Assembly (NCBI GenBank): GCA_965223305.1
Contig: CBDCWT010000088.1
Location: forward strand, 372,001 to 436,000
Length of the DNA: 64,000 nt
Direction of reading: 5' to 3'
Source of the DNA: CBDCWT01 sp965223305
GTDB lineage: Bacteria > Planctomycetota > Planctomycetia > Pirellulales > Pirellulaceae
The notes under the pieces were generated by a model, which did no database searches, was not told the DNA's origin, and worked only from the letters and a program-made list of their open reading frames with translations. A program made the position numbers and the translations under genes. This document shows, piece after piece, positions 1-8,225 of the stretch (positions are counted from its first letter, which is position 1; each line of letters opens with the position of its first letter).

Positions 1-332
1 ATACGGTGTGCGGAACTCTCGATAATCCGGAAAGAGCAACCTCGATGGTCCGGCCCTATTCTCCATCACCTCTTGGCGGCTGGCAACTTGGGCCCGGCTG
101 CCGATTCGCGGCCGGATCGTGCCGTCCGAGCTGACCACTTTCCGCCTCGACAGGAAGAAAAGTCGGCTAGCCGGAACTCGTGAAGTCCTTTAACCTTAGG
201 GGCGAATTCGATGCGTTGGAAACGGGGCTGCCTCTGCCCCACAGGGAGCTGTCTTCGCCAGCTGGTCGCCGAGACCACTTCCGAGGTCCACGCGTACGAC
301 AAGAACCGCCACTGAGAAATGCGAAGCGGAAC
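1..332. other. No supported gene; upstream region of scpB
   Basis: No convincing coding region is visible here. The scpB frame stays open back to a GTG at 180, so part of this stretch could be an N-terminal extension of ScpB, but residues 1-51 of that longer form are Arg/Pro-rich and resemble no ScpB sequence. The short open frames on the minus strand have arbitrary composition and no ribosome binding site. The window edge may cut an upstream gene that cannot be judged. Confidence 0.4.
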
Positions 333-1418
333 ATGCACGGCACGAGCCTGGCGGAGCGAATCGTACGGATCAAAAGTCGCTGCCTGACGTCCGCTCACTG
401 GGTGCCGCGGTGGCGATCCACCGACCGGCAGGCGAATTGGCGGCTGGCGGCCGAAAAGCCGGCAGCGACGCCGTCCGCGGCGGGGATTCGCGACGAAAGG
501 CTGCGGCGCGTAGAATCCATCCTGTTCCTGGCCAAGGATCCGATCGCCAGCCGCAAACTAGCCCAGTACGCCAACTTGGCGGATGCCACCGAAGCACGTA
601 CACTAGTCCGCCGACTCAACCAATTGTACGACGAGAATGGACAGTCTTTTCGTGTTGAGGAGGTAGCAGGAGGTTTCCAGCTGCTGACGCGGAGCAAGTT
701 TGCACGCTGGCTGCGACGGCTTGATCGAGCGCCTCGTGAAGTTAGGCTATCAGTGCCGGCGCTAGAAACTCTGGCTGTGGTTGCGTATCGTCAGCCGAGT
801 CTGCGGGCAGAGATTGAAGCGATTCGAGGCGTAAGCTGCGGAGAGATTCTCCGACAGCTCATGGAACGCGACTTGGTTCGAATATGCGGTCGAAGCGAGG
901 AGTTGGGGCGCCCATATCTGTATGCCACGACCAAGAACTTTCTTCAGGTGTTTGGCCTGAGAAATCTGGACGGCCTTCCACGCGGCCAAGAACTCAAGCA
1001 GAGCCAACTCACCTTGTCCCAGACGATTCAAGAGAGACCTGAACGTAGTATGGAGGAGGATAGCGACGTGCTAAAGACCCGCGAATTGGATTCCGCCGAC
1101 GCTCTAGACGCTGATTTTGATGTCACGGATCCAAAGATCGTCGCAGCTGATGAGTTCGAGGACGAGGAATACGAGGACGAAGAGTACGACGACGACGAGG
1201 ACGAGGATGACTACGACGACCTCGAAGATGAGGACGACGAAGAGGACGACGACGATGACTATGACGACGACGAAGAAGATGGATGGGAGGTCGTCGAGGA
1301 CGAAGAGGAAGAAGAGGACGACGACGAGGACGATTGGGATGAAGAGGACGACGAAGATCTAGACTGGGACGACGAAGAGGAGGATGAAGACGAAGACGAA
1401 GACGAAGAGTGGGAGTGA
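333..1418 (+). CDS. scpB: Segregation and condensation protein B with long acidic tail
   Basis: ScpB is the winged-helix partner of ScpA in the SMC complex that condenses and segregates chromosomes. The core is seen from about residue 52: RRVESILFLAKDP, then LVRRLNQLYDENG, then the conserved PALETLAVVAYRQP followed by IEAIRGV and a GRPYLYATT-like wing. After the core, roughly the last 90 residues are almost only Asp and Glu with scattered Tyr and Trp, encoded by GAC/GAG/GAA runs. ScpB proteins are usually about 180-250 residues, so this tail is exceptional. A longer GTG start at 180 is in frame; ATG 333 was preferred because the extra sequence looks non-coding. No scpA is nearby in this window. 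Confidence 0.88.
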   Translation: MHGTSLAERIVRIKSRCLTSAHWVPRWRSTDRQANWRLAAEKPAATPSAAGIRDERLRRVESILFLAKDPIASRKLAQYANLADATEARTLVRRLNQLYDENGQSFRVEEVAGGFQLLTRSKFARWLRRLDRAPREVRLSVPALETLAVVAYRQPSLRAEIEAIRGVSCGEILRQLMERDLVRICGRSEELGRPYLYATTKNFLQVFGLRNLDGLPRGQELKQSQLTLSQTIQERPERSMEEDSDVLKTRELDSADALDADFDVTDPKIVAADEFEDEEYEDEEYDDDEDEDDYDDLEDEDDEEDDDDDYDDDEEDGWEVVEDEEEEEDDDEDDWDEEDDEDLDWDDEEEDEDEDEDEEWE

Positions 1419-1434
1419 TCGTGTCGGCACAACC

Positions 1435-1505
1435 ACAAATCAGCCGAAATGCGTTAGCATCCGGTTACGGTGGAAACCGTGGGCTAACGCCCAGTGGCTG
1501 ATTTG
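1435..1505. repeat. Imperfect palindrome after scpB
   Basis: The two arms pair over ACAAATCAGCC with GGCTGATTTGT at the ends and GCGTTAGC with GGCTAACGC inside. It begins 16 nt after the scpB stop, so in RNA it could fold as a 3' end hairpin, though no T-run follows. Half copies of the same family lie at 1541-1574 and 1963-1993, which makes it a dispersed repeat rather than a dedicated terminator. Confidence 0.65.
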
Positions 1506-1715
1506 TCGGGTCTGATCCGCCAGGTCGCCGAACAGCCAAACATCAGCCGAGCCGCGTTAGCGGCCGGTTCCCCTTCACCAGATGAGTCGCCTTGCGACTA
1601 CCGCGACGGGTGATCAGAAAGTCCGTCTGCAACAACTTCGGCCATCAACTTCGCGAAGACCGCGTCGCGGCTCGATCGATCATCATTCGCGCCTCAGCAA
1701 GAGCACCCTTTCTTC

Positions 1716-1760
1716 ACTCTCCCCTTTGGGGAGAGTCGGCCCGAAGGGCCGGAGAGGGGG
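1716..1760. repeat. Palindromic repeat CTCTCCCCTTTGGGGAGAG
   Basis: A perfect 8-bp stem with a TTT loop is followed directly by a second small hairpin, GGCCC-GAA-GGGCC, and a GGAGAGGGGG tail. A second copy at 1892-1930 keeps the same order with changes in the first stem. A degenerate relative lies around 26846-26910. The structure resembles REP-type intergenic palindromes. Confidence 0.65.
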
Positions 1761-1891
1761 GCACGCCTCAGGGCGGTCACTCTCAGACCGCCCTCCCCGG
1801 ACGCTACGCGTCCGACCCTCCCGCGAGCGGGAGGGTAACGGTGAATGTCCCGCAGGTTTGTTTAACAGTGATGCCGTAAAAGCTGCACTGC

Positions 1892-1930
1892 CTCTGTGGG
1901 GAGAGTCGGCCCAAAGGGCCGGAGAGGGGG
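1892..1930. repeat. Second copy of the CTCT...GGGGAGAG palindromic repeat
   Basis: The copy reads CTCTGTGGGGAGAGTCGG and continues with GCCCAAAGGGCC and GGAGAGGGGG. Compared with the copy at 1716 the first stem is damaged, while the second hairpin is kept by a compensating G-to-A type change in the loop. No gene overlaps it. Confidence 0.6.
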
Positions 1931-2148
1931 ACCCGTCCCCGGACGCTACACGTCGGTTTCGCTGGGAACCGTGGGCTAACGCCCAGCGGCTGATCTGGAG
2001 CGTAGCCGAACTCGCCAGAGTTTGGCGGATTTCATGAAGTGTAGAAGCTGCACAGCCCCCAAGCGGGAGGGTGAGGTGGATGTCAGCTGGTTTGTAAAGC
2101 GCAAAAGCTGCACAGCCTGCCCGCGGAGAGGGGGACTTTGGTGCTGGT

Positions 2149-3420
2149 CTAGTCGATTTGAAAGAGGCGTTTGAGCGCTTCGAGAAGTCCATGGGGGGCT
2201 CCTTTGGTCGCCTCGTCTCTGAGCGACTCGAGCGGTGGATGCAGCAACTTGCGAACGAGCCGGTCGAAAGCGTACTCGATTTCCGTTCGGTTCTTCTCGT
2301 CAATGTCGTTCAGCTTCTTCAGGAGCCGAGCGAGTTCCTCTGACTTGATCGAATCAGCCTGCGCTTTCAGGCGTCGAATCGTAGGCCCCGTTGCTCGGTG
2401 ATGTAGGTCGCCCATGAATCGGGCCGTTTCATCTTCGATGATTCTCTCTGCGTGGGGCCATTCCTTTTCGCGGGCGCGACGGTTCGCTTCACACGTGGTG
2501 CGCAAGTCGTCGACCGAATAGAGGTAGATACCGACCAAGTCGGCGATCGCGGCGTCAAAGTCGCGGGGAACCGCGAGGTCCAGAATCAACGCCGGGCGCT
2601 GATCTCGTTGCTGGATAATCTCCTTGAAGTCGTCGACGTTCACAATCGGCTGCGCCGCCCCCGTCGTGCTGACGACGATGTCGGCCGCTACTAGTTGCGT
2701 CCGCAGCGCATCCCACCCCACGGCCCGGCCAGAGAACTGCTGCGCCAGTTGAGCGGCCCGCTCCACGCTGCGATTAACCACCGTGATCTGGTTGGCCCCT
2801 TCGTCAATCAGGTACCGCAGCGTCTCTTCGGCCATCTCTCCAGCCCCGATGACGACGACCAACTTGTCGTCGAACCGCTCGAAGAACTGCTTGGCGAAGT
2901 CGGCCACGGCAACGCTGGGAATGCTGACTCGCCTGTGGTGAATGGTGGTTTCGCTGGTCACGCGCTTGGCGACTCGGATCGCAGCCTGAAAAGCGAGATG
3001 AGTGAGCGGGCCGGTGAAGTCGCCATTGGTGGCTTGCTCGTAGGCTTGCTTGACCTGAGACAGGATCTGGGCTTCGCCAACAACCATGCTGTCCAGGCTA
3101 GCGGCAACTGTAAACAGATGTCGCACTGCGTCCTCGCCCGATCGCTCGAACAACTCGTCAAAGATTTCTAACGCGTCGAGTCCATGGAAGTCGGCCAAGA
3201 ACTCGGCAACTTCTCGGTGACTGGGAAATCGATCCGGTTGTTCAGCGGCCAGGTAGAGTTCGACTCGATTGCAGGTCGACAGGACGACTGCTTCCGTGTT
3301 GGGGTACCGAGTTCGGAGTCGCGCCAGCGCATCATGGGATTGCTCGGGGCTGAAGGCCAGCCGCTCTCGCATCTGTACAGAAGAAGAGTGGTGGCTGCAG
3401 CCGATGACATGCAGCTTCAT
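2149..3420 (-). CDS. hemA: Glutamyl-tRNA reductase
   Basis: HemA reduces glutamyl-tRNA(Glu) to glutamate-1-semialdehyde with NADPH, the first committed step of C5-pathway heme synthesis in the cytoplasm. The N-terminus MKLHVIGCSHHSS is typical, the catalytic cysteine is C50 in VLSTCNRVELYL, and VVGEAQILSQVK and the nucleotide-binding VVVIGAGEMAEETLR follow. The length of about 423 residues is normal. ATG 3420 was chosen over GTG 3426 because a GGAGG sits 5 nt before it and because its ATGA overlaps the stop of the upstream HemX/CcsA-like gene, which implies translational coupling. The pairing with a HemX-type membrane protein is known from other bacteria. Confidence 0.95.
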   Translation of the reverse strand: MKLHVIGCSHHSSSVQMRERLAFSPEQSHDALARLRTRYPNTEAVVLSTCNRVELYLAAEQPDRFPSHREVAEFLADFHGLDALEIFDELFERSGEDAVRHLFTVAASLDSMVVGEAQILSQVKQAYEQATNGDFTGPLTHLAFQAAIRVAKRVTSETTIHHRRVSIPSVAVADFAKQFFERFDDKLVVVIGAGEMAEETLRYLIDEGANQITVVNRSVERAAQLAQQFSGRAVGWDALRTQLVAADIVVSTTGAAQPIVNVDDFKEIIQQRDQRPALILDLAVPRDFDAAIADLVGIYLYSVDDLRTTCEANRRAREKEWPHAERIIEDETARFMGDLHHRATGPTIRRLKAQADSIKSEELARLLKKLNDIDEKNRTEIEYAFDRLVRKLLHPPLESLRDEATKGAPHGLLEALKRLFQID

Positions 3421-4394
3421 CGCCACCTCCCCGCCGCCGCAGGACCGCCGGCGCGAGTTGAGAGACCGACCGCTGTTGCCTCAGATCGTCGCAGGGAATC
3501 GACGCGGTCGATCGCCAGGGAGAAGGGGGTCTCTTCGACAGCCGCCGACTGGTCTGTGGCGTGTTGACCGAGTAGCACGAAGCCCAGTACGAGCAGTAGG
3601 AACAGGAAACTGGCAAGAGTGAGGTAGGCCACCTTGCGTCCCTGACGCGCCGGTTTGTAGCACACCTCAAAAGTCACGACGGCCAGCAACCACGCGAACA
3701 GTACGCCTGACGACAACACGATCGGATCGGTCCACTTCAGGCTTCCCGTGCTGTCGGTCGGTTGGCCGAGGTTGAGAACTACACCGGAGAGGAGGCCGAC
3801 CCCCAACAGGCATGTCGAAATCACCAAAGATTCACGATTGAAACGCTGCAACCACTCAAGGCTGGGCAAGCGAAGACCCCGCCTGGGCAGCAGCTTGTGT
3901 TTCAAGCGATAGGCTTGGATCAGGTACATGGTTCCTGTGGCGAATCCCAACGTCACTGCCGCCGTACCGAGGGAGAGCGCGATACCATGCACGATGCGCC
4001 AGCCACGCAAGGCGGCCTTTGGTTGGAAACCGCCGATGTCCCGCATCAGCACGGCGACGGCCACCAAAGCCAAAGCTAGCGGCAGCAGGAAGATCCCCAA
4101 GGTGTTCGCCGGCCGACGTATCACGAGGCCAAGGTAGGCGCCCGCGATGCACCAGGCAGCAATCAGGCAGAAGTCGTGCCAATTCGAGAGCGGGACTACA
4201 CCGCGCGCCGCCGCTTCGCTCCTGACCTGTTCGACCAGGAACAACGAATGGGCTACCAGGCCAGCCGCTGTGATCCCGACCAACAACAGGAAGCGGCTTG
4301 GAATCTGAAAGAACAGGCGCGATGCCTCGAGCAAGAAGCTAATCGCATAGCTCGCCGCGAAGCAGACGATCGTCGTACCAGATAGCCAGTTCAT
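3417..4394 (-). CDS. HemX/CcsA-family cytochrome c assembly-type membrane protein
   Basis: This polytopic inner-membrane protein has about eight hydrophobic segments spread over 325 residues, beginning at SGTTIVCFAASYAISFLL. The layout and the internal WRIVHGIALSLGTAAVTLGFATG segment fit the CcsA/HemX family, whose members handle heme for cytochrome c maturation or tune HemA levels. It sits directly upstream of hemA with an ATGA overlap, which supports the HemX-like role. ATG 4394 (MNWLSG) was chosen because the hydrophobic part begins there; the frame also stays open to a TTG at 4454. The tail after the last membrane segment is Arg/Ala-rich. Whether it acts in cytochrome assembly or HemA control cannot be told from sequence alone. 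Confidence 0.8.
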   Translation of the reverse strand: MNWLSGTTIVCFAASYAISFLLEASRLFFQIPSRFLLLVGITAAGLVAHSLFLVEQVRSEAAARGVVPLSNWHDFCLIAAWCIAGAYLGLVIRRPANTLGIFLLPLALALVAVAVLMRDIGGFQPKAALRGWRIVHGIALSLGTAAVTLGFATGTMYLIQAYRLKHKLLPRRGLRLPSLEWLQRFNRESLVISTCLLGVGLLSGVVLNLGQPTDSTGSLKWTDPIVLSSGVLFAWLLAVVTFEVCYKPARQGRKVAYLTLASFLFLLLVLGFVLLGQHATDQSAAVEETPFSLAIDRVDSLRRSEATAVGLSTRAGGPAAAGRWR

Positions 4395-4567
4395 CAGGCA
4401 GGCCTTTTTCGTGCCGTCCCGCGGCATCCCTGCATCGATCCGTGAAAGCAGCAACTTGTTTCGGAATGATGGAACAAGCGGAGTGCGTGAAGCGAACCAG
4501 GTGGATCATTCAGTCGTCCGGTACGCGCGCAACGAACTGCGGCACGCTCGAGCTGCTCCGCGCCAGG

Positions 4568-5614
4568 CTACTCCAGGTCGTATTCCTTCAGCTTTTTGTG
4601 GAGGGTATTGCGATTGATTCCCAGTTTGGCCGCCGCCCGCGTTTGGACGTTGTCGCAAGCCAACATCACCTGCTCAATCAGCTCCCGCTCGACCGGGTTC
4701 AAGATCTTGCCATAGAGGTTGTCGGCGTCGTTGCCCGAATGGGACAGCCCTGTCTGTACAACCTCGTAGGTGAGTGTTTCAAGATCAGCACCCCGCAGGC
4801 GGCCGGCACGATGTCTGCGTTCTCCGCGCACAACCTCCGGAAGCAACTCGAGCGTGAGTTCATCCGTTTCCGCCATGACCACCGCACGTTCGACATAATT
4901 CTGCAGTTCACGGACGTTTCCGGGCCAGTTGTAATCCTGCAGAGCCTCCATCGCCTCTTGCTGGATGTGAACCACGAAACGTTCATTGGCCTCGCTGTAA
5001 AAGCTCAAGAAATGCCCAACTAGATCGGGGATGTCCTCACGGCGATCTCGCAGTGGAGGAATCTGGATCGGCACGACGTTCAGCCGCCAATAGAGGTCCT
5101 CGCGAAAGCGACCTTCTTCCACTTCTTCCATCAAGTCGCGGTTGCTTGCTGCGATCACACGCGTGTCGACTTCGACAGTCTCGGTGTCTCCCACGCGCTC
5201 GAACTGCCGCTCCTGGAGCACTCGCAGCAGCTTGACTTGCAGCTGCAACGATGTTGAGTTGATTTCGTCTAGGAAGATCGTTCCACTGTGAGCTGCCTCG
5301 AACCGTCCAATGCGATTCTCGATCGCTCCTGTGAAAGCGCCTCGTACGTGCCCGAAGAGCTCGCTCTCTAGCAGGCTCTCTGTCAACGCTCCACAGTTGA
5401 CCTTCACAAACGGCCCGGCAGCTCGGCCGCTCAGGCGGTGAACGGCGGTGGCGATGAGCTCTTTTCCGGTGCCCGTCTCTCCCAGCAGCAACACCGATGC
5501 GTTGCTCTTGGCTACGCGGCGCGTCACCGAGTAGACCTCGAGCATTGCCGGGCTGGACCCAATGATGCTCGGTGAGGGTGCGCCGGATTCTCTGGAGCGA
5601 GGAGTGTAGGTCAT
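4568..5614 (-). CDS. Sigma-54-dependent transcriptional activator without sensor domain
   Basis: The protein is a bacterial enhancer-binding protein of 348 residues. Visible are Walker A GETGTGKE (45-52), the sigma-54 contact loop GAFTGA (92-97), Walker B GTIFLDEI (111-118), the WPGNVRELQN segment, and a C-terminal Fis-type helix-turn-helix ending AAKLGINRNTLHKKLKEYDLE. It should remodel sigma-54 RNA polymerase using ATP. There is essentially no N-terminal receiver, GAF or PAS domain: the AAA+ part starts at about residue 16. It lies 44 nt downstream of the HEAT/receiver-like gene in the same direction. Activity may be controlled by a separate partner or by expression. The target genes are unknown. 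Confidence 0.93.
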   Translation of the reverse strand: MTYTPRSRESGAPSPSIIGSSPAMLEVYSVTRRVAKSNASVLLLGETGTGKELIATAVHRLSGRAAGPFVKVNCGALTESLLESELFGHVRGAFTGAIENRIGRFEAAHSGTIFLDEINSTSLQLQVKLLRVLQERQFERVGDTETVEVDTRVIAASNRDLMEEVEEGRFREDLYWRLNVVPIQIPPLRDRREDIPDLVGHFLSFYSEANERFVVHIQQEAMEALQDYNWPGNVRELQNYVERAVVMAETDELTLELLPEVVRGERRHRAGRLRGADLETLTYEVVQTGLSHSGNDADNLYGKILNPVERELIEQVMLACDNVQTRAAAKLGINRNTLHKKLKEYDLE

Positions 5615-5658
5615 CGAGCCATGCGTGGGTGTGCGAACATCGCGTAATGACGGTGATC

Positions 5659-7983
5659 TCAGGAGCCGTCTCCAGCTTCGGCACGTTTGAGGCTCGGCGC
5701 CTCGATGGCGTCCAAGACCGCCCCGAGCACCTGCCGTGTACCGCGGTCCAACGACGCACTCTGGTTGTACAGGTCGTATTGGCGCAGGATTTCACCTTTG
5801 GTGAGCAGGATACCGCGCTGTTGAACCGCTGTGGAAAACGCTGCCGCTGCTGCCTGTCTCAAGGGAAGATCGGAAGCGTATTGACTGGCGACCGCAACCA
5901 AGGCCCGCTGGGCGGCCGGCGAGCCAAACTGGCCGAGGACTTCCGCTGCCGCGGTGGCAAGTCCGGGGTGCTCCAGCGCGGTCACCATGACGTCTTGAAA
6001 ACGCATCAGATCGTAGAATTCGTACCGCCGGCTCTCAGATGCGATACGTCTGAACTCGTCCATCGCCTCGGCAGCCTGGTGGATGCGAACTTCGTAGGGA
6101 ATCTGATAGCGCGCGCCGCTTGCTAACAACCTCCGCGCCGCCAACGACAAGGTGGCTACGTCGTTGGGTGTGGGAACGGCCGTCGCCAGGGGATCGGATT
6201 CCACTAACCGCTGCATCTTGGAGAACAGGGATCCGCGGGCCATCACACCTACCGGCAGATGAGCGGTTCGTGGGTCACGCCTGAGGTGCTGAAGCAACTC
6301 ACCGACAGGCGGCCAGTCGATGCCGTCACTGACCAACAGGAACTCGTAGTCAGCATGTTGACGCGCGAGACTGTGGGCGGCCCGCGCACGTTGGGCGATG
6401 TCAGCTTCGAAACCCAAGTCAGCCAGCATGCTGACAATCGTCTGGGCTCGCTCGATCCGCGGATGGGCGACGACCACGCGGCGCGTGCCGGCGGTGCGAA
6501 TGAAGTCTACGAGTGCCTGAGGGTAGTAGCTGGATCCAGGATAAGGTTGCTCGGGGTTGATGTTTCGAATCGCCATCGCTGCCGCGAACTTCACCCGCTG
6601 ATCGGGGTGTTGTAAGGCGGCAACAAGCGAAGTCGGCGATCCGCTACCGCTCAGCAACAGGGGCAAGGCTCCCGGCCTGCCGAGGATTCCGATCGCTGCC
6701 GTCGCTGCCGCAAATTGCTGGCTACGCAAGGCGTGACGAAGGAGATCTTCGACTTGATCGGCTTCCAATCCCGCAACTCTTGCTGCGGCTGCCTCCGACA
6801 GCGGCCTGTCGAGGCCCGACTGTCGCTGGGCTGCCTCCAGCATCAGGGCGTAATACTGGCGCCGGAAATCGGGGTTGCTGCTGTCCAACAAGTGAAGCTG
6901 CTCCGCAACGCGGCCAGCTAACTCCAACGCTGCCATCGGCTCAGCCAGCTGTCTGTCCAGCACTGATTGCCCGGCAGGATCCCAGTCCCAAACCGTCACC
7001 TCCCGTTGGGGATCGGGATCACCCAAGCGCTGACCCGACAGATACGAAGTGACAAGCCGGTCCAGATAGACGACCGCATCACCTCGCTCGGGAAGATCGC
7101 CGACGATGCGCAGCAACGCCTGCTGCGCAAGTCGTCTCTCGGCACGATCATCCTCCGAGAAGTATGGAACCAGCAAGAAAGGAGTCGACTCGCGGCCGCC
7201 GAGCTGGCCTAGGACTTCAATGGAGTGTGCTCGCAGCGCTCGGTTGCCCGAGGCCAGTGCAGCCACGACTGGATCGACAGCAGGCTCGCCGAGCTCGACC
7301 AGCGCGGCTTTGACCGCGCCAGCTTCGGCAACCCGCTGGGGATCCGCCAGGACTCCGATCAACGCCCTCAATCCGCTTTCTTCTGCCTTGTATAAATCCA
7401 CCATGGCCAGTCGCCGCGCGCCGGGGGACGGATCACGGAGTCTCTCGATCGCTTCAGCGATCCGCCGAGGGTCGCGGTTGGCCTGCTGCGCTGCGTCCAG
7501 CACCGCGTTGCCGATCTGGGTTCCCTCCGGCTGCAGGTCTGGATTGCGGATCAGCCGCAAGAACAGGGCCGAACCGAACTCGCGGTGCAGTTCGACCAAG
7601 GTTCCGGTGTCGGGATTCGCAGCTGACAGCTGCTCCAAATAGCCTTTCATTCGCTGCGGACGATCTAGGTTGATCAAAGAGCCAACGGCGCGGATTAATT
7701 CGCGCGGGGACTCGGGCTTGCTCTCCACGATCGCTAGGACAGCCGGATTCGTTTCGACCGGCTCCGCCGACTCCTCGGCATCGGCGACCACGGCCGGCTT
7801 GCTCGTCCCGATGTCGCCCAGCAAGTCGGTTGCGTCGGAGTCGAAGTCGGAAAACGGATCGTCTTGAGCGCTACCGACCGCATGAAACATCAACAATGCG
7901 ATAGCGGTCAGCAGAGCGCATGTCCGGTTCGCAACAGCCAAATCGACCAAGCGATACGTCGCGGGGCGGCAGTGTCTTAACAT
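5659..7983 (-). CDS. Exported HEAT-repeat protein with a receiver-like domain
   Basis: About 775 residues. The N-terminus has a basic start and a hydrophobic stretch (TCALLTAIALLMFHAVGSAQ) that looks like a signal peptide ending at SAQ. HEAT/PBS-lyase-like helical repeats are visible in the first half, for example DPSPGARRLAMVDLYKAE and AALASGNRALRAHSIEVLG, and again near the end (LEHPGLATAAAEVLGQFGSP). Around residues 500-625 lies a CheY-like alpha/beta stretch starting RRVVVAHPRIERAQTIVSML. An Asp sits near the expected phosphorylation site, but the other conserved residues are not evident, so it may be a pseudo-receiver. ATG 7983 was chosen over a longer frame to 8022 because GAGAAG precedes it. 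The function is unknown. Confidence 0.72.
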   Translation of the reverse strand: MLRHCRPATYRLVDLAVANRTCALLTAIALLMFHAVGSAQDDPFSDFDSDATDLLGDIGTSKPAVVADAEESAEPVETNPAVLAIVESKPESPRELIRAVGSLINLDRPQRMKGYLEQLSAANPDTGTLVELHREFGSALFLRLIRNPDLQPEGTQIGNAVLDAAQQANRDPRRIAEAIERLRDPSPGARRLAMVDLYKAEESGLRALIGVLADPQRVAEAGAVKAALVELGEPAVDPVVAALASGNRALRAHSIEVLGQLGGRESTPFLLVPYFSEDDRAERRLAQQALLRIVGDLPERGDAVVYLDRLVTSYLSGQRLGDPDPQREVTVWDWDPAGQSVLDRQLAEPMAALELAGRVAEQLHLLDSSNPDFRRQYYALMLEAAQRQSGLDRPLSEAAAARVAGLEADQVEDLLRHALRSQQFAAATAAIGILGRPGALPLLLSGSGSPTSLVAALQHPDQRVKFAAAMAIRNINPEQPYPGSSYYPQALVDFIRTAGTRRVVVAHPRIERAQTIVSMLADLGFEADIAQRARAAHSLARQHADYEFLLVSDGIDWPPVGELLQHLRRDPRTAHLPVGVMARGSLFSKMQRLVESDPLATAVPTPNDVATLSLAARRLLASGARYQIPYEVRIHQAAEAMDEFRRIASESRRYEFYDLMRFQDVMVTALEHPGLATAAAEVLGQFGSPAAQRALVAVASQYASDLPLRQAAAAAFSTAVQQRGILLTKGEILRQYDLYNQSASLDRGTRQVLGAVLDAIEAPSLKRAEAGDGS

Positions 7984-8072
7984 GTTCTTCTCGGTGTTCG
8001 CCAAAGGTGAGTTCACGATCAATCAACATCTCTCAGAGCTACGTCCGATTGCGCGTCTTACAGTTACGAGTC

Positions 8073-8159
8073 AGCCTCAATCGTAACCCGAGGCGTAAGC
8101 GAGGGAACAACTTTCGTTGGCATACCAACTCCCCCCTCGCTGACGCTTCGGGTTACGAA
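8073..8159. repeat. Inverted repeat of the CGTAACCCGAAGCG family
   Basis: The arms TCGTAACCCGAGGCGTAAGC and its partner ending GCTTCGGGTTACGA pair around a short centre containing TTGG and CCAACT. Other copies lie at 51684-51765 and 56547-56630, and two partial copies follow at 56651-56675 and 56695-56720. This copy fills the gap between the argH stop and the HEAT gene start, and no transposase is associated. Confidence 0.75.
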
Positions 8160-8225
8160 AACGCGACGAATTCGTCACTCCTGTGTCGGCCAAACTGCGA
8201 AAAGCACAGCTGAAAACTCGCGCGC

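Larger units (their letters stand above)
1419..2148. repeat. Repeat-rich intergenic region with several palindromes
   Basis: This gap between scpB and hemA holds no believable gene. It contains a 71-nt imperfect palindrome right after the scpB stop (1435-1505, ends ACAAATCAGCC / GGCTGATTTGT), half copies of the same family at 1541-1574 and 1963-1993, perfect hairpins at 1718-1736 and 1816-1835, a second copy of the first hairpin block at 1892-1930, a thrice repeated AAAAGCTGCAC-type word (about 1878, 2045 and 2103), and one copy of the GTAGCCGAACTCGCCAGAG repeat at 2002-2020. Open frames across it change with repeat copies and are judged spurious. Confidence 0.75.

Noticed and set aside
1582..2303. 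Open frames of 95-206 codons on both strands between scpB and hemA
   Set aside because: They run through palindromic repeats, have Arg/Ser/Pro-rich composition, lack ribosome binding sites, and the minus-strand one overlaps the 3' end of hemA.
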